A DNA stretch of 64,000 bases from UBA4416 sp964543545 (lineage in GTDB: Bacteria; Bacteroidota; Bacteroidia; B-17B0; Aurantibacillaceae), in contig CAZIYT010000005.1 of assembly GCA_964543545.1 (NCBI GenBank), positions 186,001 through 250,000 on the forward strand. Direction: 5' to 3'. Below, piece by piece: positions 57,483-64,000 of the stretch (the stretch's first letter is position 1; every line of letters begins with the position of its first letter). A program made the translations under genes and the position numbers. The notes beneath the pieces are model-generated. The model had not been told where the DNA came from. It was given only the letters and a program-made list of their open reading frames with translations, and made no database searches.

Positions 57483-57809
57483 ATGACGACTTCAGAGATA
57501 CGATTTAAAGTAACCGTGGACGAAAACCAGTTACCTCATAAAATTGAATGGGAAGCCCCCGATGCGAATGAAGGCAGCTCCTGCCGCAGCATTATGCTGG
57601 CCCTGTGGGACGAGAAAGAGAACAATACCATGCGCATCGACCTCTGGACGAAAGACATGAGCGTGGATGAGATGAAAAAGTTCTTCCACCAGAATATCGT
57701 TACACTCACCGATACTTACCTGCGCGCTACCAACGACGAGGCTACCGTAAAAGACATCAGGGAATACATGAGCGGCCTCGGCAAGCGCATGGGCGTTTTA
57801 GCAGATTAA
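57483..57809 (+). CDS. gldC: Gliding motility protein GldC
   Basis: 108 residues, cytosolic, matching GldC along its length: SEIRFKVTVDENQLPHKIEWEAPDA, CRSIMLALWDEKENNTMRIDLWTKDMSVDEMKKFFHQ and YMSGLGKRMGVLAD. GldC is conserved in gliding and non-gliding Bacteroidota and occurs with T9SS genes, though its mechanism is unclear. Followed 11 bases later by a peptidase gene. Confidence 0.93.
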   Translation: MTTSEIRFKVTVDENQLPHKIEWEAPDANEGSSCRSIMLALWDEKENNTMRIDLWTKDMSVDEMKKFFHQNIVTLTDTYLRATNDEATVKDIREYMSGLGKRMGVLAD

Positions 57810-57820
57810 AGACACAGGTA

Positions 57821-59257
57821 TTGAGGATCTGTTGCCTGATAGGAGTCGTATTATTCAGCCTGTTCTGCCGTGCGCAGGATAAGGCATACGACATTCATAA
57901 AACCTTCACGGTTGAAGAGGTACAGGCAGACATTGACTACACCGCCAAATACCTGCTGAAATTTCATCCGGATCCCTACCGTTATTTTCCGGAAGACTCG
58001 CTGCGAGCCTTCATCAAAGCTACCAAAGCAAAGATCACGAAGCCCCTCAACGAGATGCAGGTGCGTTTCTACATCAAGCAGATCATTGTGAGGATAGGCT
58101 GCGGGCATACGGATGCTGCCGCTTCCAAGGCCTATGCCAAAACCGTGGCGAAGCTCAGCAGACCTGTCATGCCGCTCAATACCTACCTGCTCGACGATGG
58201 CCGCCTTATCGTGGTCAACAACCTCTCGGGCGATTCATCAATTGTAGCTGGCGACGAAATTACAAGCATCGACGGGCATCCCACCGACACGATCCTGAAA
58301 ACCATTTTCTCTGTGATCACCTCGGATGGCCGTAACGAAAGCTGTAAAAAACGGGGCATCAAATACGAATGGTTCAAATATTATTATTCATTTTGCTACG
58401 GCTTCAAGTCTTCTTACAGCCTCAGCATTAAGCACAATAACGGAAGCACCTACACCTCGAAGCTGGAGGCCATCTCCTCGCTGAAAGATACACTGATACT
58501 ACCGAAACAAGACTCGGTAACTTTTCTTCAGCAAACGAAGACCTGCCGCTACAGCATCCTGGATGCTGCGAAGCCTGTGGCCATCATCGATGTCAACAGC
58601 TTTGGCGGGAAACACTGGAACCGCTTTCACAGGAGGACTTTCCGGGATATCAGGCGAAGGGGCATTGAGCATGTGGTGATCGACCTGCGGGATAACGGCG
58701 GCGGCAAAATCAACAATGGGCTTAAGCTCATGTCTTACCTGATTCCCAAAACCGTCAAAGTCCCTTTCGACCGTAAGCCAAACCTGATCCCTTTCAACCG
58801 CAGGCTGAGAATGGATGCCGGCACGCGCATCACGCCCCTGCTCTTTACCTTATTTCTGCCGGAAGTTCCTAAAAAAGGGCGGCTGAGGCATTTCTTCTTC
58901 GGCTTTCCTAAACACAGGAACAGCTTTCGTGGAAACACCTATGTGCTGATCAACGGCAAGTCCTTTTCCATGAGCTGCATCGCCGCCGCTTATTTAAAGC
59001 ACAAAGCAAATGCGGTGATCATCGGCGATGAAACCGGGGGCAATGTGGCGGGCAGTAATGCCATCCTTACCGGCTCCTTGTTTTTACCGAACACACATGT
59101 GAAAATTTTTGTTCCGATTTACCATATCTACCACGACATTAACGTCGAAAATACAGGCCACGGTATCATGCCCGATTACCACACAATTTACAGCAAGCAA
59201 GACATCCTGGAAGGACTGGACCTGGACATGAAAAAGGTAAAGGAGCTGGTGAAGTAA
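57821..59257 (+). CDS. Secreted S41 family peptidase (TTG start)
   Basis: 478 residues beginning with TTG 57821, which alone gives a signal peptide (RICCLIGVVLFSLFCRAQ); upstream ATGs in the gldC gene are out of frame. An N-terminal helical region (DIDYTAKYLLKFHPDPYRYF) precedes a PDZ-like part (AGDEITSIDGHPTDTILK) and the S41 fold: IDVNSFGG, HVVIDLRDNGGGKINNG, VLINGKSFSMSC with the presumed nucleophile serine, and IGDETGGNVAGS. It is related to C-terminal processing peptidases. The lysine of the Ser-Lys pair could not be assigned with certainty. Confidence 0.87.
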   Translation: MRICCLIGVVLFSLFCRAQDKAYDIHKTFTVEEVQADIDYTAKYLLKFHPDPYRYFPEDSLRAFIKATKAKITKPLNEMQVRFYIKQIIVRIGCGHTDAAASKAYAKTVAKLSRPVMPLNTYLLDDGRLIVVNNLSGDSSIVAGDEITSIDGHPTDTILKTIFSVITSDGRNESCKKRGIKYEWFKYYYSFCYGFKSSYSLSIKHNNGSTYTSKLEAISSLKDTLILPKQDSVTFLQQTKTCRYSILDAAKPVAIIDVNSFGGKHWNRFHRRTFRDIRRRGIEHVVIDLRDNGGGKINNGLKLMSYLIPKTVKVPFDRKPNLIPFNRRLRMDAGTRITPLLFTLFLPEVPKKGRLRHFFFGFPKHRNSFRGNTYVLINGKSFSMSCIAAAYLKHKANAVIIGDETGGNVAGSNAILTGSLFLPNTHVKIFVPIYHIYHDINVENTGHGIMPDYHTIYSKQDILEGLDLDMKKVKELVK

Positions 59258-59338
59258 TTTATTGGCCGAAGGCTCGCTTATACACCACTCTGCTCAAAAA
59301 CCCACCGGGCTTTTGCCCTGCTATAATGAATTACCTCC

Positions 59339-59581
59339 TTAACCGATGCTGTTCCTCACCCGTTGGCTGAAATCCCTCAGGGCCTGGTTAAAAGGCGTGT
59401 TGTGGTGCTCCATTTTATCTTTAATGTAGATGGAAGCCAGCACATGCGTGAGCTGCTCGCCTTCATCATCTCCTTCAATCTCAATCGCCGGCTTTTGTTC
59501 TTCAAGCAAAGCCGCTTCGGCTTCCTGCAACTGGGCCAGGTTGTAGCTTTCTACTAATTTTTTTATTGCGGGTATTTTCAT
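59339..59581 (-). CDS. DUF6952-like small protein
   Basis: 80 residues, acidic, cytosolic: MKIPAIKKLVESYNLAQL...EEQKPAIEIEGDDEGEQLTHVLASI and a C-terminal helix RDFSQRVRNSIG. Small proteins of this pattern are conserved next to a thioredoxin gene in Bacteroidota, as here: the thioredoxin ends 109 bases upstream. The function is not known; I am fairly sure it is a real gene because of the neighbourhood and family pattern. Confidence 0.8.
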   Translation of the reverse strand: MKIPAIKKLVESYNLAQLQEAEAALLEEQKPAIEIEGDDEGEQLTHVLASIYIKDKMEHHNTPFNQALRDFSQRVRNSIG

Positions 59582-59690
59582 TTCAATTACGAATTTTATA
59601 CGAATGTACGAATCAAGGATTACGGATCAATTACGAATATATGAATCAGACACCTGAGAGGCGCCCTCGTATATTCGTAAACAGCCGTCC

Positions 59691-60008
59691 TTATTTTCTC
59701 AGGTCATCAAGCATTTTTTGTAAATAATCCTCTTTGCTGGTAGCCGCTCCTTCCAGGAGAACACCGTTCTTAAACGTAGCGATAAAAGGCAGGTTGTCTA
59801 CACCACCCAGTTTACGGGCATTCTCATTCTCCTCGGCATTCACATCCAGGAATAATACATCCGCATTATTTTCGTCGTTGGCATGACGTTTAAACTTAGG
59901 GGCAAATAACTTGCAGGAGCCGCACCAGTCGGCAAAATATTTCACAACTACTTTATCATTCGATTTGATCAGGCTTTCGAAATCGCTATCTGTACTGGTC
60001 TGTAACAT
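59691..60008 (-). CDS. Thioredoxin family protein (CGSC active site)
   Basis: 105 residues with a full thioredoxin fold and no signal peptide, so cytosolic. The active site is WCGSC in YFADWCGSCKLFAPKF instead of the common WCGPC. The cis-proline region reads LPFIATFKNG. The changed serine should alter the redox potential relative to classical thioredoxin. Likely reduces a specific partner; DUF6952 downstream may be linked. A TACTTTTG box 40 bases upstream (60049-60056) fits a -7 element. Confidence 0.92.
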   Translation of the reverse strand: MLQTSTDSDFESLIKSNDKVVVKYFADWCGSCKLFAPKFKRHANDENNADVLFLDVNAEENENARKLGGVDNLPFIATFKNGVLLEGAATSKEDYLQKMLDDLRK

Positions 60009-60048
60009 GGTTATTCTGTTTTTAAAATGAATATGCGTATTTAAGTCA

Positions 60049-60056
60049 CAAAAGTA
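60049..60056 (-). promoter_or_regulatory. Candidate -7 box of the thioredoxin gene
   Basis: TACTTTTG on the minus strand matches TANNTTTG; no clear -33 element at 19 bases. Confidence 0.35.
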
Positions 60057-60094
60057 ACAATTTCTCCCTTCAAAAGTTTGGAAAGCGGGCGCAT

Positions 60095-60133
60095 AAAAAA
60101 GCCCCGTTACGACAGAGCGTAACGGGGCTTTTA
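60095..60133 (-). terminator. Rho-independent terminator after Ig-repeat T9SS gene
   Basis: Stem AAAAGCCCCGTTACG / CGTAACGGGGCTTTT with a six-base loop, flanked by A and T runs, 15 bases past the stop codon of the gene at 60149. Confidence 0.92.
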
Positions 60134-60148
60134 TACTATAAGGGATTG

Positions 60149-63100
60149 TTATTTTGTAACGATCACTTTCTCTCTCACAGCGTTTCCGCTTAAGAAATAT
60201 ACACCGCGGGCAAGCTTGCTCACGTTGTAGGAGTAATTATTTTCAAGGCTTAGCTCAACCACTTCCACTACCTGGCCTAATTCGTTGGCAATGGTAATAG
60301 TCATTTGTTTCGTGCCTTTAATCATGAAATCACCGTTGTTAGGGTTAGGATAAACCACCACACCTGCCGTTGCAGAAGTCAGCGACTCAATACCTGTACA
60401 AGGGCTCACAACGATCTGGATGGTGTTGGTTCCTACACAACCATTAGCTGTACCGGAAACAATATATACATTCGTTGAAGCCGGAGTGAACGGTACGTTA
60501 TTCGTTACACCGTTTGTCCATGTGTAAGTAGTAGCACCAAAGCCTGTCAGGGTCACGTTAGAACCTACGCAAACAGAAGTAGAAGAAGCTACTGCCGAAA
60601 CTGTCGGAGTCGCTGAAACGACTACTGTAACCACAGCTGTGTTTGTACAACCTGCGCTTGTACCGGTTACGGTATACACGGTAGATGCTGTCGGAGCAAA
60701 AGGAATACCATTGGTAACACCACCTGTCCAGGCATAAGAAGTAGCACCTGCACCCGAAAGGGTTACGTTGCTTCCTGCACATACATTCGTAGATGTTGCT
60801 GTTGCAGATACCGTAGGCAAGCTGTTCACCGTTACAGTAACCACTGCAGTATTTGAACATGAACCGGCAGAACCCGTTACAGTATACGTTTGAGTAGAAG
60901 ATGGCGTGAAAGCCACGTTATTGGTTACACCACCTGTCCAGGCATACGTTGTAGCGCCGCCACCGTTCAAGGTAACTGTCTGGCCCTGGCAAACGGCGTT
61001 GGAAGAAGCAGCAGCTGTTACATTCAGTGAAGAGACTACGGTAATCGTAGATACCGCTGTAGCAGTACATCCGTTAGCAGCTGTACCGGTTACTGTATAC
61101 GTGTTGGTAGAAGACGGAGAGAATGGAACGTTGTTAGCGATACCACCTGACCATACATAAGAAGAAGCACCACCACCGCTTAAGGTAATGTTAGAGCCAT
61201 TACAGCTGGTTGCAGAAGCAGGATTTGCTGTTACATTCGGAGCAGAGTTCACGACTACCGTTACCACAGCTGTGTTGGTACAAGGACCGCTTGCACCTGT
61301 TACGGTATACGTTTTGGTAACAGATGGTGAAAATGGTGTACCGTTTACAACACCGTCAGTCCAGAGGTAAGAAGTAGCACCGCCACCCGTCAGGGTTACC
61401 TGTGCACCAGGGCAAATCGCTGCAGTAGTTGTATTCGCTGTTACGTTAGGAGTAGCATTTACAGTCACGTTAGCAACGGCAGTTGCTGTACAACCGTTGG
61501 CAGCAGTACCTGTTACAGTATAGCTTCCTGATGCGGAAGGAGAGAAGGCAACACCGTTGGAGATCCCACCGGTCCATGCATAGGTGTTAGCACCGTTACC
61601 GGAGAAAGTCACATTGGCACCGCTACAGATCACTGCAGAAGCAGGATTTGAAGACACTACCGGAGCAGCGTTTACAGATACCGTTACCACAGCCGTATTA
61701 GAGCAGCTTCCGGTTGTACCGGTTACCGTATACGTTTGAGTAGAAGAAGGAGCAAAAGCAACACCATTGGTTACACCACCCGTCCAGGCATAAGAAGTTG
61801 CGCCGGTACCGGTTAAAGTCACGCTTTGGCCCTGGCAAATAGTATTAGCCGTTGTATTAGCACCTACAGTAGGGCCGCTGGTGATGTTCACGGTTACAGC
61901 CGCTGTATTTGTACAAGCACCCAATATGCCTGTTACCGTATAGGTTTGAGAAGCAGAAGGAGCAAAAGCAACACCGTTGGTCACGCCACCTGTCCAGGTA
62001 TAAGAAGAAGCAGAGCCGCTACCTGTTAACGTTACCATACCACCTGTACAAACAGAAGTAGAGGTCGCATTAGCAGTCACAGTAGGCTTAGGATTAACGT
62101 TGATTGTGATCACAGCAGAGTTTGTGCAAGTACCGGTACCACCGATCACTGTATAGGTCTGAGTAGCAGAAGGCGTGAAAGCAACACCGTTGGTCACACC
62201 ACCTGTCCAGGTATAGGTTGAAGCACCTGAGCCCGTTAAGGTAATGCTTGTACCCTGGCAGATATTGTTAGCTGTTGTGCTGGCAGTAACTGCCGGCCCG
62301 GTAGCGTTTACCACAACGGCAGCAACCGCTGTATTTGTACAACCGTTGGCAGCAGTACCTGTTACTGTATAGTTTTGAGTAGCCGAAGGCGTGAATGAAA
62401 CACCGTTGGTCACACCACCTGTCCAGGCATAAGTATTGGCACCGCCACCGTTCAGAACGATGCTGGTTCCGCTACATACCGTCGTAGAAGAAGGAGAAGC
62501 TGTCACAGTAGGCCTTGGGTTTACAGTAACCGTGATCTGCGAAGCATTGATAGCACCGCAGGCATTAGCATTGGAAAGTGTGGTGGTAAATGTACCTGCC
62601 GTAGGGTAAGTAACTACCGGAGAAGTGACGGTGTTGGTTGTATAGGACGCTGTAGCGCTGGTATAAGCCCTCCAGAAATAACCACCGGCAACGGTTGAGC
62701 TGCCATAGTTATAAGTAATGGAGCTTCCCTGGCAGATAGGGTTGGCAGAAGCAGTGAAGGTTGATACAACAGGACCATTGGATAAATAAGGGAAAATAAA
62801 CAAGGAAAGGTTTAATGGAACCGGGTTAGTATAGGTTGTTGGATAGTCATGCCATGTACCATCGCTCCATCTTTCCCATGCTGTATTGACAGACTGGTTA
62901 TTATTAGTAGATGTGATGCTTAAAGTATCACCGATGTTGTAATCAAGCGCTGCAATATCAATACTGATAAAGATCTTTTTAGAAGCAGGCAGGGCTACAC
63001 CAGCCGGAAAGTAAAAAGAAGTTAAGGTATTAGCCGCTACATTCGCCATCACTGTTCCCATGGTAATACCCTGAGAGGTGATTTGTGTAGCTCCGATCGG

Positions 63101-63517
63101 GCTGTTGCTCGTACCGTCGTAGATCCTTACGCCAATCACCTTAGAAGGCGTAGCGCTGTATGCCCTTCCGAAATCAACATCAATTTGATTCAGAGTCGTA
63201 AATGAAAGCGAAGAGAGATTGAAAAACATCGCTTTTTCGTAATCTGTATAAATGTTTGTACCGTTGATAAATCCGTCTGTACCAGCAGTCCACTCTGCTC
63301 CGGTCCAGCCGCTAGGCAAAGGTTGATTGTTTACAAGCGCACAGGATGCCAGTGTTGCAGTCGGGCGGGCCTGCAGATTCCCCTGGGCACCGTCAAAGGT
63401 TTTCGCCACATTCACTTGGGCAGGCGATGCCGTTACTGTTATTTGCCTGTTTTGTTGCGCGAACCCAAAAGTTGCTGCTAACAAGCATAAACCAAGATTT
63501 AATACATGTTTTTTCAT
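60149..63517 (-). CDS. T9SS-exported Ig-like repeat protein
   Basis: 1122 residues from ATG 63517 (MKKHVLNLGLCLLAATFGFAQ, signal peptide); an ATG ten codons upstream would disturb the signal. Residues about 30-240 form a jelly-roll-like domain, followed by a PKD-like domain (GYFWRAYTSATASY...FTTTLSNANACG) and ten Ig-like repeats of about 70 residues (about 332-1040), each with C.G..VTL.G.GA..Y.WTGGV.NGV.F.PS...TYTVTGT...C.NTA. The C-terminus is a T9SS type A sorting domain (VVVYPNPNNGDFMIKG, LARGVYFLSGNAVREKVIVTK). Probably a surface or released stalk-like adhesin. Own promoter box at 63545-63552 and own terminator. Confidence 0.94.
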   Translation of the reverse strand: MKKHVLNLGLCLLAATFGFAQQNRQITVTASPAQVNVAKTFDGAQGNLQARPTATLASCALVNNQPLPSGWTGAEWTAGTDGFINGTNIYTDYEKAMFFNLSSLSFTTLNQIDVDFGRAYSATPSKVIGVRIYDGTSNSPIGATQITSQGITMGTVMANVAANTLTSFYFPAGVALPASKKIFISIDIAALDYNIGDTLSITSTNNNQSVNTAWERWSDGTWHDYPTTYTNPVPLNLSLFIFPYLSNGPVVSTFTASANPICQGSSITYNYGSSTVAGGYFWRAYTSATASYTTNTVTSPVVTYPTAGTFTTTLSNANACGAINASQITVTVNPRPTVTASPSSTTVCSGTSIVLNGGGANTYAWTGGVTNGVSFTPSATQNYTVTGTAANGCTNTAVAAVVVNATGPAVTASTTANNICQGTSITLTGSGASTYTWTGGVTNGVAFTPSATQTYTVIGGTGTCTNSAVITINVNPKPTVTANATSTSVCTGGMVTLTGSGSASSYTWTGGVTNGVAFAPSASQTYTVTGILGACTNTAAVTVNITSGPTVGANTTANTICQGQSVTLTGTGATSYAWTGGVTNGVAFAPSSTQTYTVTGTTGSCSNTAVVTVSVNAAPVVSSNPASAVICSGANVTFSGNGANTYAWTGGISNGVAFSPSASGSYTVTGTAANGCTATAVANVTVNATPNVTANTTTAAICPGAQVTLTGGGATSYLWTDGVVNGTPFSPSVTKTYTVTGASGPCTNTAVVTVVVNSAPNVTANPASATSCNGSNITLSGGGASSYVWSGGIANNVPFSPSSTNTYTVTGTAANGCTATAVSTITVVSSLNVTAAASSNAVCQGQTVTLNGGGATTYAWTGGVTNNVAFTPSSTQTYTVTGSAGSCSNTAVVTVTVNSLPTVSATATSTNVCAGSNVTLSGAGATSYAWTGGVTNGIPFAPTASTVYTVTGTSAGCTNTAVVTVVVSATPTVSAVASSTSVCVGSNVTLTGFGATTYTWTNGVTNNVPFTPASTNVYIVSGTANGCVGTNTIQIVVSPCTGIESLTSATAGVVVYPNPNNGDFMIKGTKQMTITIANELGQVVEVVELSLENNYSYNVSKLARGVYFLSGNAVREKVIVTK
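60390..62520 (-). repeat. Ten tandem Ig-like coding repeats of about 210 bases
   Basis: The ten repeats of the T9SS Ig protein share short identical DNA stretches (for instance the segment coding for TGGVTNGVAF) at intervals of about 210-213 bases. Unlike the adhesin at 2898, there is no clear alternation between two repeat types. Confidence 0.8.
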
Positions 63518-63544
63518 TTGTTTTTTGTAATTAGTTTTATCCGG

Positions 63545-63552
63545 CAAATATA
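63545..63552 (-). promoter_or_regulatory. Candidate -7 box of the Ig-repeat gene
   Basis: TATATTTG on the minus strand matches TANNTTTG exactly, 27 bases before the ATG at 63517. The -33 element is not clear. Confidence 0.4.
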
Positions 63553-63777
63553 CTCAGATTCAGGCCATTTCCGCTTGCCGGTCGCGGAAAAACCCTGATT
63601 CACCTCTTTTTTAACCACTTGTGAAATTGTTAAAATCAGATGACCGAATTCCTTGATTCAAAAAGGGCCTTATCAAAGCTAGACAATAATACAAAGTGAT
63701 TTATCACCAATTAACAAACGTCCGCTTTTGGTTAGCATTCGTTGTTGCGGGCTGATTATTCGTTTTGCCCAAAAGTC

Positions 63778-64000
63778 TTAAAATGTCAAACGGTATTGAG
63801 GGATCACGAAGAATTTCAGCTGATAGTCCGATTTGATGCTTTGGGTATTGAGGTCGTATTGCTGCTGAAAAATATTATCGTGCCTCGTGATGTTCTGTAC
63901 ATCCACGCTGAGCTCATGCGTGAAGCGCCTGGTATTGAGCTTATAGGAAGGCTTGATGTCGATCCTGAAATAAGGGTCATATTGGTAATCGTAGGCATAG
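63778..64000 (-). CDS. TonB-dependent receptor, C-terminal fragment (5' part outside window)
   Basis: The last 74 codons of a gene that begins beyond the right edge. The sequence YAYDYQYDPYFRIDIKPSYKLNTRRFTHELSVDVQNITRHDNIFQQQYD...YQLKFFVIPQYRLTF has the alternating strands, the DVQN(I/L)TRHDN motif and the terminal aromatic residue of TonB-dependent outer-membrane receptors. Such proteins import siderophores, glycans or peptides. The substrate cannot be told from this fragment. 260 bases without a gene separate it from the Ig-repeat gene. Confidence 0.85.
   Translation of the reverse strand, partial: YAYDYQYDPYFRIDIKPSYKLNTRRFTHELSVDVQNITRHDNIFQQQYDLNTQSIKSDYQLKFFVIPQYRLTF

Noticed and set aside
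60390..62520. Regularly spaced short repeats that could suggest a CRISPR array
   Set aside because: Period about 210 bases, in frame, and encoding Ig-like domains; no 25-45 base repeat-spacer structure and no cas genes.

Overview
The window looks like chromosomal DNA of a Bacteroidota bacterium. The evidence is type IX secretion (T9SS) hallmarks (a CHU_C-type gliding-associated C-terminal domain, a PorP/SprF protein, three proteins with the type A sorting tail), GldC, TANNTTTG-type promoters, weak ribosome binding sites and the zapA-rny neighbourhood. It is probably Chitinophagia or Sphingobacteriia, but I cannot place it more finely. There are no rRNA, tRNA, IS, phage or CRISPR features. Both ends cut genes: an OmpA/TPR protein on the left and a TonB-dependent receptor on the right.

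Layout. 1-9.1 kb (minus): a T9SS cell-surface operon of a giant repeat adhesin, PorP/SprF and an OmpA-type periplasmic anchor. 9.6-16.5 kb (minus): a five-gene signalling operon (REC-PAS-kinase, CHASE3 hybrid kinase with three receivers, CheY-like receiver, CheR, CheB) without chemoreceptor or CheA. 16.8-18.3 kb: OmpA with thrombospondin type 3 repeats. 18.5-24.7 kb: a UbiA-like membrane protein, then acetaldehyde dehydrogenase plus DUF779, divergent from an AraC regulator-hydrolase-SDR operon. 24.8-34 kb: T9SS cargo, LRR protein, RibF, MORN-vWA protein, PheS, TPR protein, M23 peptidase. 34.1-38.5 kb: a very long coiled-coil protein, ZapA and RNase Y. 38.6-48.2 kb: an accessory-looking stretch rich in small secreted proteins. 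48.2-50.4 kb: a split-sensor two-component system. 50.4-57.4 kb: peptide ABC ATPase, an ABC-2 exporter pair, a secreted protein, RlmI. 57.5-64 kb: GldC, S41 peptidase, DUF6952, thioredoxin, an Ig-repeat T9SS cargo and the receptor fragment.

The most notable unit is 39613-41655. Four tightly packed genes encode two signal-peptide-bearing peptides of 75 and 76 residues, both ending in CPxCGxG, a small secreted lipocalin-like protein, and a DUF692/MNIO multinuclear iron enzyme with its metal ligands present and an extra C-terminal segment. This fits a ribosomally made, post-translationally modified, exported peptide system related in logic to methanobactin and bufferin pathways, but without the usual DUF2063/MbnC-like partner and with different precursors. 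The product and chemistry are inferred, not shown.

A second unusual unit is the lipoprotein/non-lipoprotein paralogue pair at 46428-48165, both with a C-terminal HLCPPNC motif. It sits directly upstream of a membrane sensor-kinase-regulator operon from which it is separated by a perfect 17-bp inverted repeat.
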